Below are positions 7,434 through 16,801 of a stretch of DNA of 64,000 bases, piece after piece. The notes beneath the pieces were generated by a model. It was not told the DNA's origin. It searched no databases and worked only from the letters and a program-made list of their open reading frames with translations. The first letter of the stretch is position 1. Each line of letters begins with the position of its first letter. Made by a program: the position numbers and the translations under genes. This stretch comes from an uncultured Clostridia bacterium. Lineage in GTDB: Bacteria; Bacillota; Clostridia; Christensenellales; Borkfalkiaceae. Location: NCBI GenBank assembly GCA_934247225.1, contig CAKQJE010000003.1, positions 62,001 to 126,000 on the forward strand, given 5' to 3'.

Positions 7434-9881
7434 ATGGAAGATATTTTGAAACTTTTACAGAAATTATCCACCGAAGAAAAGGCGGCACTGGTTGCGGGAA
7501 CGGATTTTATGTTCACGAATCCCGTGCCGAGGCTCGACATACCGAAAGTAAGAATGTCTGACGGCCCGCACGGACTGAGAGTTCAAAAGCAGGGCGGAGA
7601 TAACGGCGTTGCGGGAAGCGAACCTGCGACCGCTTTCCCGACGGCAGCGCTTACCGCTTGTGGTTGGAACGAAGATAACCTGTATAAAATGGGCGAAGCG
7701 ATCGGTGAAGAGGCGCGTCATTATGGAATAGACGTCGTTTTAGGCCCCGGGGTAAACGTCAAAAGAAATCCGCTTGCCGGCAGAAATTTCGAGTATTTTT
7801 CGGAAGATCCGCTGATTGCGGGCAGAATGGGCGCAGCGGAAATAAGCGGAATACAAAGTCAGGGCGTCGGAGTATCTCTTAAACATTTTGCGCTCAACAA
7901 CGCCGAAAACTATCGTTTTATGGGCGACAGCGTATGCGACGAACGCGCCGTGAGAGAAATCTATTTGAAGGCTTTCGAGATTGCGGTGCAAACCGCAAAA
8001 CCCGAAACGGTAATGTGCGCCTATAATAAGATTAATGGCACGTACTGCTGTCAAAACGAGTGGCTTTTAACCGACGTTTTAAGAAAAGAATGGGGCTTTG
8101 ACGGACTCGTTATGACCGACTGGGGCGCGACTCACGACCGGATCGAAATGCTGAAAGCGGGGCTCGATCTCGAAATGCCCGGCGATACGGACATTTGCCG
8201 AAAATGGATTATCGACGGCGTAGCCGACGGCACGCTTGAAGAAGCGGTTTTGGATAAAGCGGTAGAAAACGTATTGAAACTCGTGTCCAAACACGAAGAA
8301 CGAAAATCCGAACAAGCCGATTTTGGCGCACACGACGTTTTAGCCGAGGAAATTGCGGAAGATTGCGCCGTTTTAATGAAAAACGACGGAACGTTGCCGC
8401 TTTCCGCAGACAAAGAATATTTTGTAGTCGGCGAGTTGTTTGAAAAAATGCGCTATCAGGGTGCGGGAAGTTCGATGATAAATCCTTGGCGACTGACCAC
8501 TCCGAAAAACGCTTTCGACAATGCGGGTGTGAAATACGAATACTGCAAAGGCTATAAAGAAAATCAGGTAGCGGCGGACAAAACGTTGATTGACGAGGCG
8601 GTAAAGCGCGCCGAAAAATACGATACCGTGCTTGCTTTTGTCGGACTTACGGATTACGTGGAAAGCGAAGGCGGCGACCGCGTAAATATGCGATTGCCCG
8701 AAAACCAGCTCGCGCTTATAGACGCTCTTATAAAAACGGGCAAAAAAGTTGTGGCGGTTTTATACGGCGGCTCGCCCGTGGAACTTCCGTTTGCGGATAA
8801 AGCGGCGGCGATACTCAATATGTACCTTCCCGGTCAGCGCGGCGGCGAGGCTACGAGAAAACTTTTGTTCGGAGAAAAAAATCCTGGCGGAAAACTTGCC
8901 GAAACGTGGGTAAAAAGTTATTCCGACGTTCCTTACGGCGATAAGTTTTCCAAAACGCAAATCGAAGTTTATAAAGAAAGCGTTTTCGTCGGTTACAGAT
9001 ACTATCAAAAAGCGAAAAAGACGGTTGCTTTTCCGTTCGGATTCGGGCTTTCGTATACGACGTTCGATTATACGAATATGAGCGTAGAAGAAAGCGGCGG
9101 GGAAATAACCGTTACTGCAACCGTTACAAACACCGGCAACCGCTTCGGCGCGGAAATCGCGGAACTTTACGTCAAAGCGCCTAAAACGGATGTGTATAAA
9201 TCCGAAAAAGAGTTGCGCGGATTTACGAAAGTCTATCTTGCGGCAGGGGAAAGCAAAGAGATAACAATCGCCGTAAACAAAGCCGACCTTACATATTACA
9301 ACATAAAAGAAAAGCAATATGTGCTTGAAAGCGGCGAGTACGAGATTCAACTTTGCTCAGACAGCGAAGCCGTTAAACTTTCAGAATCAATAAAAATAGA
9401 CGGAGAAAACATTCCGTCGCCGTATGATAAAGAAATCTTCGATTCGTACGAACACACGCCCGCCGAAATTTCCGACGATGCGTTTGAAAAAATGAGCGGG
9501 CTGAAAATACCTGCGCTTCCGCCGGTTAAACCTATAACGCTTGAAAGTCGTTTTACCGACCTTAACTGCACGTTTATTGGGAAAATCCTGTTTAACGCCG
9601 TTCTTTCGGTTGCAAAAAAAGATATGAAAAAAGCGTTGAAACTTCCCGAAGGCGCGGAACGCGACAATAAAATAAAAGGCGCGATGTTTCTGAAACGGAT
9701 TTTGGAGAGCAATTCGATAATTACGATGTCGATGTCCGCAGGCAAGAGTTGTCCGTACCACTTTGCAAAAGGATTTGTCGATCTGGCAAACGGACGCATA
9801 ATCAAAGGAATAAAGGATTTCTGTTCGCCGGTAAAAACGGCGGCGCTTCCGAAAAATCAAACTGATCGTGATAAGGAGTAA
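7434..9881 (+). CDS. GH3 family beta-glycosidase
   Basis: An 815-residue cytoplasmic (no signal peptide) glycoside hydrolase family 3 enzyme. It shows the substrate-binding SDGPHGLR, a KHFALNN segment and the nucleophile motif GLVMTDWGA with Asp229 as the retaining nucleophile. The second alpha/beta domain is around residues 315-560 (AGSSMINP, the family's acid/base-bearing region), followed by a fibronectin III-like domain (~580-680: TVTATVTNTGNRFGAEIAEL). An extra ~130-residue C-terminal tail (SPYDKEIFDSYEH onward) goes beyond the Fn3 domain. Likely substrates are beta-glucosides or similar, released beside rhamnosides by the neighbouring GH78. It has an AAGGAG ribosome binding site and is first in an operon with the transporter (3-bp gap). 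Confidence 0.92.
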   Translation: MEDILKLLQKLSTEEKAALVAGTDFMFTNPVPRLDIPKVRMSDGPHGLRVQKQGGDNGVAGSEPATAFPTAALTACGWNEDNLYKMGEAIGEEARHYGIDVVLGPGVNVKRNPLAGRNFEYFSEDPLIAGRMGAAEISGIQSQGVGVSLKHFALNNAENYRFMGDSVCDERAVREIYLKAFEIAVQTAKPETVMCAYNKINGTYCCQNEWLLTDVLRKEWGFDGLVMTDWGATHDRIEMLKAGLDLEMPGDTDICRKWIIDGVADGTLEEAVLDKAVENVLKLVSKHEERKSEQADFGAHDVLAEEIAEDCAVLMKNDGTLPLSADKEYFVVGELFEKMRYQGAGSSMINPWRLTTPKNAFDNAGVKYEYCKGYKENQVAADKTLIDEAVKRAEKYDTVLAFVGLTDYVESEGGDRVNMRLPENQLALIDALIKTGKKVVAVLYGGSPVELPFADKAAAILNMYLPGQRGGEATRKLLFGEKNPGGKLAETWVKSYSDVPYGDKFSKTQIEVYKESVFVGYRYYQKAKKTVAFPFGFGLSYTTFDYTNMSVEESGGEITVTATVTNTGNRFGAEIAELYVKAPKTDVYKSEKELRGFTKVYLAAGESKEITIAVNKADLTYYNIKEKQYVLESGEYEIQLCSDSEAVKLSESIKIDGENIPSPYDKEIFDSYEHTPAEISDDAFEKMSGLKIPALPPVKPITLESRFTDLNCTFIGKILFNAVLSVAKKDMKKALKLPEGAERDNKIKGAMFLKRILESNSIITMSMSAGKSCPYHFAKGFVDLANGRIIKGIKDFCSPVKTAALPKNQTDRDKE

Positions 9882-9884
9882 AAT

Positions 9885-11747
9885 ATGAGTAAAGCAAAAT
9901 TACTTGACGGCAAATTTTTCGACAGCCGCGTACACTCGCAAAGCGTAACGGGCAAGGAAAAATGGCTCGGATATCTTTTAGGTCCGTGCGGCGCGCTTCT
10001 TCTGAACGCCGTTCTTGCGACCTATCTTAACGTTTATTATACCGACGTTCTTAAACTCACTACCGTATGGGGCGGTGCGTTTCTCGTTGTTTTTCCGCTT
10101 ATTTCTAAAATAATAGACGCGGCTACCAACGTGCTTATGGGTTACATCATCGACCGCACGAAAACAAAGCAGGGTAAAGCTCGTCCGTGGCTGTTGCTTT
10201 CCGCTCCGCTTGTCGCAATCACCGGTGTGCTTTTGTTTACCGTGCCTAAGGCAAGTGAAACGGTACAGGTAATTTGGGTTATGATTTCTTATAACCTGTT
10301 CTATTCGTTTGCTTACACCATTTATAATATGAGTCATAATCTGATGTGCCCTTTGTCCACGCGCAACACCATTCAACGCGGCGGACTTTCGGTATTCAAT
10401 CAGATTTCTACCATTATGATGAGCGGTATTCTTGTCGCGCTTGTTTTCCCGATGGTAATTATGCCCATGCTCGGCGTAGACAAAACAAAATGGATAGTAG
10501 TAATGGGCGTTATCGCCGCTTTGTCGCTTCCGTTAACGCTCCTCGAATATTATTTCACAAAAGAGCGCGTTACCGAAGAACAGGCTCAGACGGAAGAAAG
10601 GAAAATTCCGTTCTTAACGCAACTTAAAGTTGTTTTAACGGATAAATATACTCTCATAATGTTTGTGTATTTCTTTATCTACACGTTCGCTTCTTCTCTT
10701 AAAAATCTCGGGCTTGTCTATTACTGCAATTACGTTCTGGGCAGTTATAACGACGGAATAACGCAAACACTCGTGTCCGTCGTCGGAGGCGTGCCTATGG
10801 GTATCGGAATTTTCGCCGTATGGCCGCTTGCAAAAAAATTCGGCAAACGTAACGTAACCGTTGCAGGATTTATTCTTTACGCGTTTGGTTCGGCAATTTG
10901 CTGGGCGTTCCCGCAGAATATGGCGATTGTTATAATCGGTCAGTTTATAAAAAATGTCGGCGGACTTCCGTGCGCGTATGTGTTTATGGCGTTGTTTGCC
11001 GACGGACTCGATCATATCGAATGGAAGAGCGGAATCCGTTGCGACGGAACCGCAATGTCGATTTATAATATCATAGCGGTATCGACGGTCGGGGTTGCCA
11101 CGAGCCTGTTCAACGCAATGATCGCCGGCGCGGGATACGTCGCACCTGAAATTATCGACGGCGTAACCGTTGCGGCAACGCAGTCGGCAGCCGTTAAAAG
11201 TATGATTACTTTTGCTTTTGTCGGACTGGAAACAATAACCGGTATCATACTTGCTGTATTGCTGTTATTCCTTAACGTAGAAAAGACTATTGCAAGAAAA
11301 CAGGCGAAGATAAGAGAATATCAGCAAGCCGATGCCGAAGCGAGAGGCGAAGAATGGGTTGCGCCCGAAATAAGAGCGGCGCAGGACGAAGAAAAATATC
11401 TCGTAGAAAACGAAGAAGCGTTCGTTGCCGCGTTAAAAGAAAAGTGCGCGAAAAAAGGCTTGAATTACGATGATGAACTTGCCGCGCATAAGCGTGAAAT
11501 GAGCGAAAGAGAACGCAAAAACGCAGAGAAAAAGCGTATTGCGGGAGAAAAAGCCGCCGAAAAGGCAAACCGCGCGAAAGAAAGAAAGGCGGCGAAACTT
11601 GCCGCGCTTTCTCCCGAAAAACGCGCGGCGCTCGAACAAAAAACAAAAGTTCGCGCCGAAAAAGAAGAACGCGAATGGCAAGCCGAATTGAAAGCGGGAG
11701 AAGCTTATCGCGCTAAAATTCAAGCCGAACTTGCGGCAAAGGGGTAA
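9885..11747 (+). CDS. GPH-type sugar:cation symporter with long charged tail
   Basis: A major-facilitator transporter of the glycoside-pentoside-hexuronide class. The signature DRTKTKQGKARPWLL lies after helix 2-3, and about 12 hydrophobic segments fill residues ~20-465. It probably imports the glycoside cleaved by the flanking GH3 and GH78 enzymes. The length of 620 residues exceeds the usual 450-500: residues ~470-620 form a highly charged, Lys/Glu/Ala-rich cytoplasmic extension (KKRIAGEKAAEKANRAKERK and similar) predicted to be helical or coiled coil. Start by AAGGAG; the next gene begins 3 bp after the stop. Confidence 0.88.
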   Translation: MSKAKLLDGKFFDSRVHSQSVTGKEKWLGYLLGPCGALLLNAVLATYLNVYYTDVLKLTTVWGGAFLVVFPLISKIIDAATNVLMGYIIDRTKTKQGKARPWLLLSAPLVAITGVLLFTVPKASETVQVIWVMISYNLFYSFAYTIYNMSHNLMCPLSTRNTIQRGGLSVFNQISTIMMSGILVALVFPMVIMPMLGVDKTKWIVVMGVIAALSLPLTLLEYYFTKERVTEEQAQTEERKIPFLTQLKVVLTDKYTLIMFVYFFIYTFASSLKNLGLVYYCNYVLGSYNDGITQTLVSVVGGVPMGIGIFAVWPLAKKFGKRNVTVAGFILYAFGSAICWAFPQNMAIVIIGQFIKNVGGLPCAYVFMALFADGLDHIEWKSGIRCDGTAMSIYNIIAVSTVGVATSLFNAMIAGAGYVAPEIIDGVTVAATQSAAVKSMITFAFVGLETITGIILAVLLLFLNVEKTIARKQAKIREYQQADAEARGEEWVAPEIRAAQDEEKYLVENEEAFVAALKEKCAKKGLNYDDELAAHKREMSERERKNAEKKRIAGEKAAEKANRAKERKAAKLAALSPEKRAALEQKTKVRAEKEEREWQAELKAGEAYRAKIQAELAAKG

Positions 11748-11750
11748 AAT

Positions 11751-14309
11751 ATGAAAGCAATCAATCTTAAATGCGAATACTTAATCAATCCCCTAGGGAT
11801 AGATATACAGAATCCCCGACTTATGTGGACGTGCGAAGACGGAATTAAGCAAACAGCGTATCGCATAATCGCAAAAACGGGCGAAAAAATCGTCTGGGAC
11901 AGCGGTAAAGTTTGTTCTTCGTCGATGCGTGCGGAATATCCGCTTGCTCTTTCTTCGTGCGAGCGTATCAGTTGGAACGTTACGCTTTGGGACGAAAACG
12001 AGTGCGATGGCGAACCTTCCGAAACGGCGTTTTTTGAAACGGGGCTTTTGTCGGCAAGCGACTTTTCCGCAAAATGGATAAGCGGCAACTATCGCGTAAA
12101 TAAGAAAAAACGCTATCCCGTCGATTGTTTCAAAAAGCAATTCAATGCAAAAAATATTGTAAAAGCAAGGCTGTATATCACCGCCTGCGGACTTTACGAG
12201 GCGAAAATCAACGGGCAAAGAGTCGGTAATTTCGTGCTTGCTCCGGGACATACCGATTATACAAAACGTATTCAGTTGCAGACCTATGACGTAACGGATT
12301 TACTTAGCGACGGCGAAAACGACGTTACGGTCGAGCTTGCCGACGGTTGGTATCGCGGAAGTTGCGGCGCGTGGGGGTTAAAAAATCAATACGGAACGCA
12401 AACCAAACTCTTAGCGCAACTGGAAATCACCGATAAGTCGGGCAATAGGTCGATTATCGACACAAACAAGACGTGGTCGTGGTCGAACGACGGCGAAATT
12501 CGTTTTGCCGACAACAAGGACGGCGAGATAATCGAAGCGTGGCGCACGCCGTCGTATAGCGGATTTGCAAAGGAAACGAAATGCGACGTCGTACCCGTTG
12601 CTTCAAACAACGTTCCCGTTACCGAACACGAAAGATTCTCCGTTAAAAACGTTATCACCACGCCTAACGGCGCAAAGGTTCTCGATTTCGGGCAGAATAT
12701 CGCGGGGTATATTTCGTTTGCCGTGACGGCGAAGAAAGGACAGAAGATTAAATTACGTTTTGGCGAAATGTTTGACGAAAACGGTGAGTTTACGCAAAAG
12801 AATTTTCAGTGTGCCAACAAAAAACGCACCAGAGTTACGCCGCTTCAAAAAATCGAATACTATTGCAAAGACGGCTTGAACGAATACAAAACGAAATTTG
12901 CGATTTTCGGTTTTCAGTATGTGCTTATCGAGTCAGACGTCGAATGGAGAAAAGAAGATTTTACGGCGGTATCCGTCTGTTCCGATATGGAAGAAACGCT
13001 TGCTTTTGACAGCAGCAACGAACTATTGAACGGACTTGTCAAAGCGACTCGCTGGTCGGCGAAAAACAATCACGCCGACGTGCCTACCGATTGCCCTACG
13101 CGCGAGCGGCACGGCTGGACGGGCGACGCGCAAATTTTCTGCGATACGGCGGCGTACCTTTTCAATTACGCTCCGTTTGCGAGGAAATACGTTGCGGATA
13201 TGATCGACGGACAGCGTAAAAACGGAAAATTCCGTCAGATAACGCCAAAGGGCGGCGTCGATTTCTATATGGATTTTATGGACGGTTCCGCCGGTTGGTC
13301 GGATGCCGGCGTTTTGATTCCGTATCGAATTTACAAACGTTACGGCGATAAAAAAATACTTGAAAGCAGTTATACCGCGATGAAAAAGTATGCCGATTTC
13401 AAAATAAAAACGCTCGGCAAATGGTATCCGACCGCAATAAAAACGGGAATCGACCGCAAATACAAAAAGTATATATCGAATTACGGTCAGTCTTACGGCG
13501 AGTGGGCGGAGCCTACCGAAGTGCATATCACAGGTTTTAAGGATTTTGCCTGTCCGCACCCCGAAGAAACTACGGCTTATATAGTTTATATGCTGGAAAC
13601 AATGACCGAAATAGCCGAAGTGCTGGGTAAAACGGACGATAAGAAGCGTTTTTCGGAGTATGCCGAAAAGGCAAAAATCGGCTACGGTAAACTTATAGAA
13701 TGTCCGAAATTTTCGCTCGATACGGACAGACAGGCGAAACTCGTTCGTCCGTTATATATGAATTTGCTGAATGAAGAAAAGTCAAAATATGCCGCTAATC
13801 GACTTATAGCCGCGCTTAATCGATTTGATTGGCGGCTCGGTACTGGATTTCTATCCACACCGTTTATTTTGTACGTTCTCGAAAAAATCGACGTGGAGTA
13901 CGCGTATAAACTTCTCGAAAACGAGCAGATGCCCGGCTGGCTGTTTATGCCGAAAATGCATGCCAACACCATTTGGGAAAGTTGGGAAGGAACTCAGGCG
14001 CAGGGCGGAATCGCTTCGCTCGACCACTATTCGAAAGGCGCGGTTTTAGAATGGGTATTTTCGGAAATGTGCGGCATTAAAGTTTCGGGCGAAAACGAGT
14101 TTACGATTGCTCCGAAAGTCGGCGGAAAGGAAACATTCGCAAAATGCGAATACCAGAGCGTTTACGGCAAAGTTTCCTGCGGCTGGGAAAGACAAAACGG
14201 TGTAACGACGTATAAAATCGCAATTCCCGCCAATACGACGGCAAAAGTTGCCTTACCGAGCGGTGAAAAAACACTCATGGCAGGCGAATACGAATTTACC
14301 GAGAATTGA
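11751..14309 (+). CDS. GH78 alpha-L-rhamnosidase
   Basis: An 852-residue enzyme with the full GH78 layout: an N-terminal Ig-like/beta-sandwich region (WTCEDGIKQTAYRI), the Bac_rhamnosid_N domain (LYITACGLYEAKINGQRVG, WYRGSCG), then the (alpha/alpha)6 barrel with the family motif DCPTRERHGWTGDAQ starting at residue 447 and a later NTIWESWEG, and a C-terminal beta-sandwich. GH78 hydrolyses terminal alpha-L-rhamnose with inversion. There is no signal peptide, so it should act on imported rhamnosides. Third gene of the GH3-GPH-GH78 operon, 3 bp after the transporter, with an AAGGGG ribosome binding site. Confidence 0.92.
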   Translation: MKAINLKCEYLINPLGIDIQNPRLMWTCEDGIKQTAYRIIAKTGEKIVWDSGKVCSSSMRAEYPLALSSCERISWNVTLWDENECDGEPSETAFFETGLLSASDFSAKWISGNYRVNKKKRYPVDCFKKQFNAKNIVKARLYITACGLYEAKINGQRVGNFVLAPGHTDYTKRIQLQTYDVTDLLSDGENDVTVELADGWYRGSCGAWGLKNQYGTQTKLLAQLEITDKSGNRSIIDTNKTWSWSNDGEIRFADNKDGEIIEAWRTPSYSGFAKETKCDVVPVASNNVPVTEHERFSVKNVITTPNGAKVLDFGQNIAGYISFAVTAKKGQKIKLRFGEMFDENGEFTQKNFQCANKKRTRVTPLQKIEYYCKDGLNEYKTKFAIFGFQYVLIESDVEWRKEDFTAVSVCSDMEETLAFDSSNELLNGLVKATRWSAKNNHADVPTDCPTRERHGWTGDAQIFCDTAAYLFNYAPFARKYVADMIDGQRKNGKFRQITPKGGVDFYMDFMDGSAGWSDAGVLIPYRIYKRYGDKKILESSYTAMKKYADFKIKTLGKWYPTAIKTGIDRKYKKYISNYGQSYGEWAEPTEVHITGFKDFACPHPEETTAYIVYMLETMTEIAEVLGKTDDKKRFSEYAEKAKIGYGKLIECPKFSLDTDRQAKLVRPLYMNLLNEEKSKYAANRLIAALNRFDWRLGTGFLSTPFILYVLEKIDVEYAYKLLENEQMPGWLFMPKMHANTIWESWEGTQAQGGIASLDHYSKGAVLEWVFSEMCGIKVSGENEFTIAPKVGGKETFAKCEYQSVYGKVSCGWERQNGVTTYKIAIPANTTAKVALPSGEKTLMAGEYEFTEN

Positions 14310-14356
14310 TATAAGCATGAAAAGTGGTATGAGAAAACGTAACTGAATAAACTTTG

Positions 14357-14390
14357 AAAGGAAGTTTGGTTTATGTCAGACTTCCTTTTT
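14357..14390 (+). terminator. Intrinsic terminator of GH3-GPH-GH78 operon
   Basis: AAGGAAGT pairs with ACTTCCTT around a 14-nt loop, followed by TTT; located ~50 bp after the GH78 stop codon. Confidence 0.8.
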
Positions 14391-14468
14391 ATATACGGTT
14401 GTCGGGAAAGGCTTTCGGCATTATTTCAGTGCTTACAGACTAAAAAAAATTTAAGTTTATTATATTCC

Positions 14469-14550
14469 GATTTTATTCCTTTTTTAAAGAAACTAATATC
14501 GGATTTTATTCCTTTTTTCTGAAAAACAATATCCGATTTTATTCCTTTTC
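14469..14550 (+). repeat. Three 33-bp-spaced direct repeats upstream of ATPase gene
   Basis: GATTTTATTCCTTTT occurs at 14469, 14502 and 14535, exactly 33 bp apart (about three helical turns), in an AT-rich stretch. The last copy ends 2 bp before the -35 box of the promoter of the AAA ATPase gene. The regular helical phasing suggests cooperative binding of a regulator on one face of the DNA. Confidence 0.75.
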
Positions 14551-14552
14551 GG

Positions 14553-14581
14553 TTGACAAATACAAAAAAACCGAGTATAAT
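14553..14581 (+). promoter_or_regulatory. Consensus promoter of AAA/DUF4143 ATPase
   Basis: TTGACA (14553-14558), 17-bp spacer, TATAAT (14576-14581): an exact consensus sigma-A promoter. The expected start of transcription (~14588) leaves a ~27-nt leader containing CGGAGAAA. Confidence 0.85.
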
Positions 14582-14614
14582 ATCGGTAATAAAACCTGAT
14601 TTCGGAGAAACGTT

Positions 14615-15931
14615 ATGTTAAAGAGAAAGGCATATCAGAAACTTGTCGAGTGGAAAAATACGCATCGGAATAACTGTCTGATGGTGAAAGGGGCAAGGCA
14701 GGTCGGGAAAACTTATCTTATCCGCGAGTTCGGAAAAAAAGAGTATAAAAGTTTTGTCGAAATCAATTTTATAAAAAATCAGGAATTAAAACAGATTTTT
14801 GCGGGAACTTTGAACGCCGAATCCGTTTATAAAAGAATGACTGCTATGATAAACGGCGTAAATCTCGTTAAAAGCGATACTCTGATATTTTTAGACGAAA
14901 TTCAGGCATGCGGAAGCGCGCGTACCGCCTTGAAATTTCTTGCGGAGGACGGGAGATTCGACGTTATCACTTCCGGAAGCCTTTTAGGACTGACATACGG
15001 GGAAGACGCCGACGAAAACACGGAAGAACCCGAATCCGTTCCTACCGGATACGAAACGTTTCTTACGATGTATTCGCTTGATTTCGAGGAATTTCTTTGG
15101 GCGGAAGGGTACGAAAGCGGAATTTCTTATCTGAAAGAACTTTTTGATAAAAAAGAAAAAGTACCTTTCGCGCTAAATGAAAAATACGAAACGTTATTCC
15201 GTGAGTATATGGTGGTGGGCGGTATGCCCGAAGTTGTTGCCGATTATGCCGAGAATCACGATTTTACGCGGGTTGCCGCTTTACAGGAAAAAATTCTTGA
15301 AAACTACCGTTTCGATATTTCAAAACATGCAAAGGGCGCGGAGAAAATAAAGGTACGCAAGTGTTACGACGCTATTCCGAAGCAACTCGCAAAGGAGATT
15401 ACGAAATTTCAGTATTCCACCGTGGAAAAAGGACAGACGAGCAAAAAATACGGCGGAAGCGTTCAATGGCTGAAAGACTCTAATATAGTTAATCCGTGTT
15501 ACAATATTCACGAGCCGTATCTGCCGTTGATGGCGAACGCCGAGGAAGATCAGTTCAAATTGTATATCAACGATACGGGCTTGCTGTGCGCTATGTACGG
15601 CTTTGAAACCAAAAGAGCGATTCTTGAAAACACGATAAAGGGGAATGCCAAAGGCGGTATTTATGAAAATATTATTGCCGAAACGTTGGTGAAAAACGGT
15701 TACGCGCTTTATTATTACAAGCCCGACGATTCCAACGAACTGGAATTTCTGATAGAAAAAAACGGAGAAGTGGTTCCCGTGGAAGTGAAAGCGGGAAATA
15801 CCGCAACGAAATCGCTGAACAGATTTATAGAAGCATATAAATCGTCGGCGGCATATAAAATCGTTGACGGAAACGTCGGTACGAGCGACGTAAAACTCAC
15901 TATTCCGCATTATATGGCGATGTTTTTATAA
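14615..15931 (+). CDS. AAA_14 / DUF4143 ATPase
   Basis: A 438-residue ATP-binding protein of the AAA_14-DUF4143 type common in Bacteroidota and Clostridia. Walker A is GARQVGKT (residues ~26-33) and Walker B is TLIFLDEIQA (~90-99). The C-terminal DUF4143 part contains ELEFLIEKNGEVVPVEVKAG, an E...E-x-K pattern like a PD-(D/E)XK nuclease core. Function of the family is not established; involvement in DNA processing, toxin-like or mobile-element biology has been suggested. It stands alone, with its own strong promoter and phased direct repeats, and is followed by decayed sequence. Confidence 0.85.
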   Translation: MLKRKAYQKLVEWKNTHRNNCLMVKGARQVGKTYLIREFGKKEYKSFVEINFIKNQELKQIFAGTLNAESVYKRMTAMINGVNLVKSDTLIFLDEIQACGSARTALKFLAEDGRFDVITSGSLLGLTYGEDADENTEEPESVPTGYETFLTMYSLDFEEFLWAEGYESGISYLKELFDKKEKVPFALNEKYETLFREYMVVGGMPEVVADYAENHDFTRVAALQEKILENYRFDISKHAKGAEKIKVRKCYDAIPKQLAKEITKFQYSTVEKGQTSKKYGGSVQWLKDSNIVNPCYNIHEPYLPLMANAEEDQFKLYINDTGLLCAMYGFETKRAILENTIKGNAKGGIYENIIAETLVKNGYALYYYKPDDSNELEFLIEKNGEVVPVEVKAGNTATKSLNRFIEAYKSSAAYKIVDGNVGTSDVKLTIPHYMAMFL

Positions 15932-15942
15932 AAACGGTTATA

Positions 15943-16116
15943 TTGCAGTCAATCGTGATTGGCTCAAAACAAAAAAACGCAAAAAAGGATTGCGTACAGT
16001 CGGGCGATAACATATATCCCGAAGACGGGCAATTTTCGATTGCAGACAGTAATGTTGCCTATCGGTCGCTTTTGAAAGCTTTTGCGCAGGCTAACATCAA
16101 GAATCCGAGAAAGTAA
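15943..16116 (+). pseudogene. Unidentified short reading frame, probable gene tail
   Basis: An open frame reads LQSIVIGSKQKNAKKDC and ends FAQANIKNPRK, overlapping no known gene. It has no credible start codon or ribosome binding site, and the family is not recognised. It may be the 3' end of a gene whose start was lost, which suits the rearranged surroundings. Confidence 0.25.
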
Positions 16117-16175
16117 TTTTCAGCGAAAATAGTCAAAATTTATTTTAAATTCCTAAAAAAACACCAAATCCAACG

Positions 16176-16213
16176 AAAAACAGTCATTCTTGCAAAAGAG
16201 TGACTGTTTTTTT
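16176..16213 (+). terminator. Intrinsic terminator
   Basis: AAAAACAGTCA pairs with TGACTGTTTTT and is followed by more T; a strong A/T-flanked hairpin that could work on both strands. It separates the ATPase region from the IS21 relic. Confidence 0.75.
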
Positions 16214-16336
16214 ACTCTCAAAAAGTAGCCGTATAGAGAAAAAATATGTTAAAATAGCGTGGTGGTTCCTCGGAATGAACATACAGCAGTATATACGGGT
16301 GCATATAGAGGAGGGCGACAAAAACGGGCAAATTGT

Positions 16337-16801
16337 ATGAAAAAGTATAAGCTAATAATAGAATATCATGAAAAGGGTAACAATAAATCGCAAATTGCGA
16401 CATTGTGCGGGTGTTCTCGAACAACGGTGTGGCAGGTTTTGCAACGCGCGGATTTTTATCGGGTGAATTATGCCGACGTCAAAGAAATGAGCGACGACGA
16501 GTTGTCGAAATTGCTTTTCCCCGAAAGGACTAAACCGGGAGACGGGTATCTGATCCCCGATTTTAAGTGGGAAGAAATTCAGATGCAAAAACACCGTTCG
16601 TCGATAAGGCTTTGCTGGCGGAGATATTGCAAGCGGGCGTTAAAACAAAATTTAAGAGCGTATAGTTGGAAAAGTTTTTTATATTTATATAAAAAATATA
16701 AAGCGCCGCGGTCGGACGAAGATGATCCGAGAGACAAAGTAAGAAATAAATTAAAGCATTATAATTTTATTTTATCATTATGCTATGCCAGACAAGAATA
16801 A
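16337..16801 (+). pseudogene. istA: IS21-family transposase IstA, N-terminal part, disrupted
   Basis: The frame from MKKYKLIIEYHEKGNNKSQ shows the IstA helix-turn-helix (QIATLCGCSRTTVWQVLQRA), then the typical DELSKLLFPE and PDFKWEEIQMQKHRSSIRLCW segments. It ends after 154 residues, whereas IstA normally has ~400-500, so the DDE catalytic domain is absent. The last codons (YARQE and the TAA at 16799-16801) are already inside the left arm of the structured repeat element at 16785, so insertion of that element truncated the gene. No istB follows. The start is set at the first Met that begins the family homology; a GTG-started longer frame from 16259 is less likely. Confidence 0.7.

Noticed and set aside
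14469..14550. CRISPR-like array (three direct repeats at fixed spacing)
   Set aside because: The shared core is ~15 bp and the intervening DNA is also AT-rich and related; no leader or cas genes. Better explained as phased binding sites.
14310..14614. tRNA or other classical RNA gene in intergenic regions
   Set aside because: No cloverleaf, CCA end or T-loop GTTCGA-type motif was found here or in the other gaps examined.
16259..16336. Longer GTG start for the IS21 transposase
   Set aside because: The 26 extra residues do not resemble IstA, and the family homology starts at MKKYKL.
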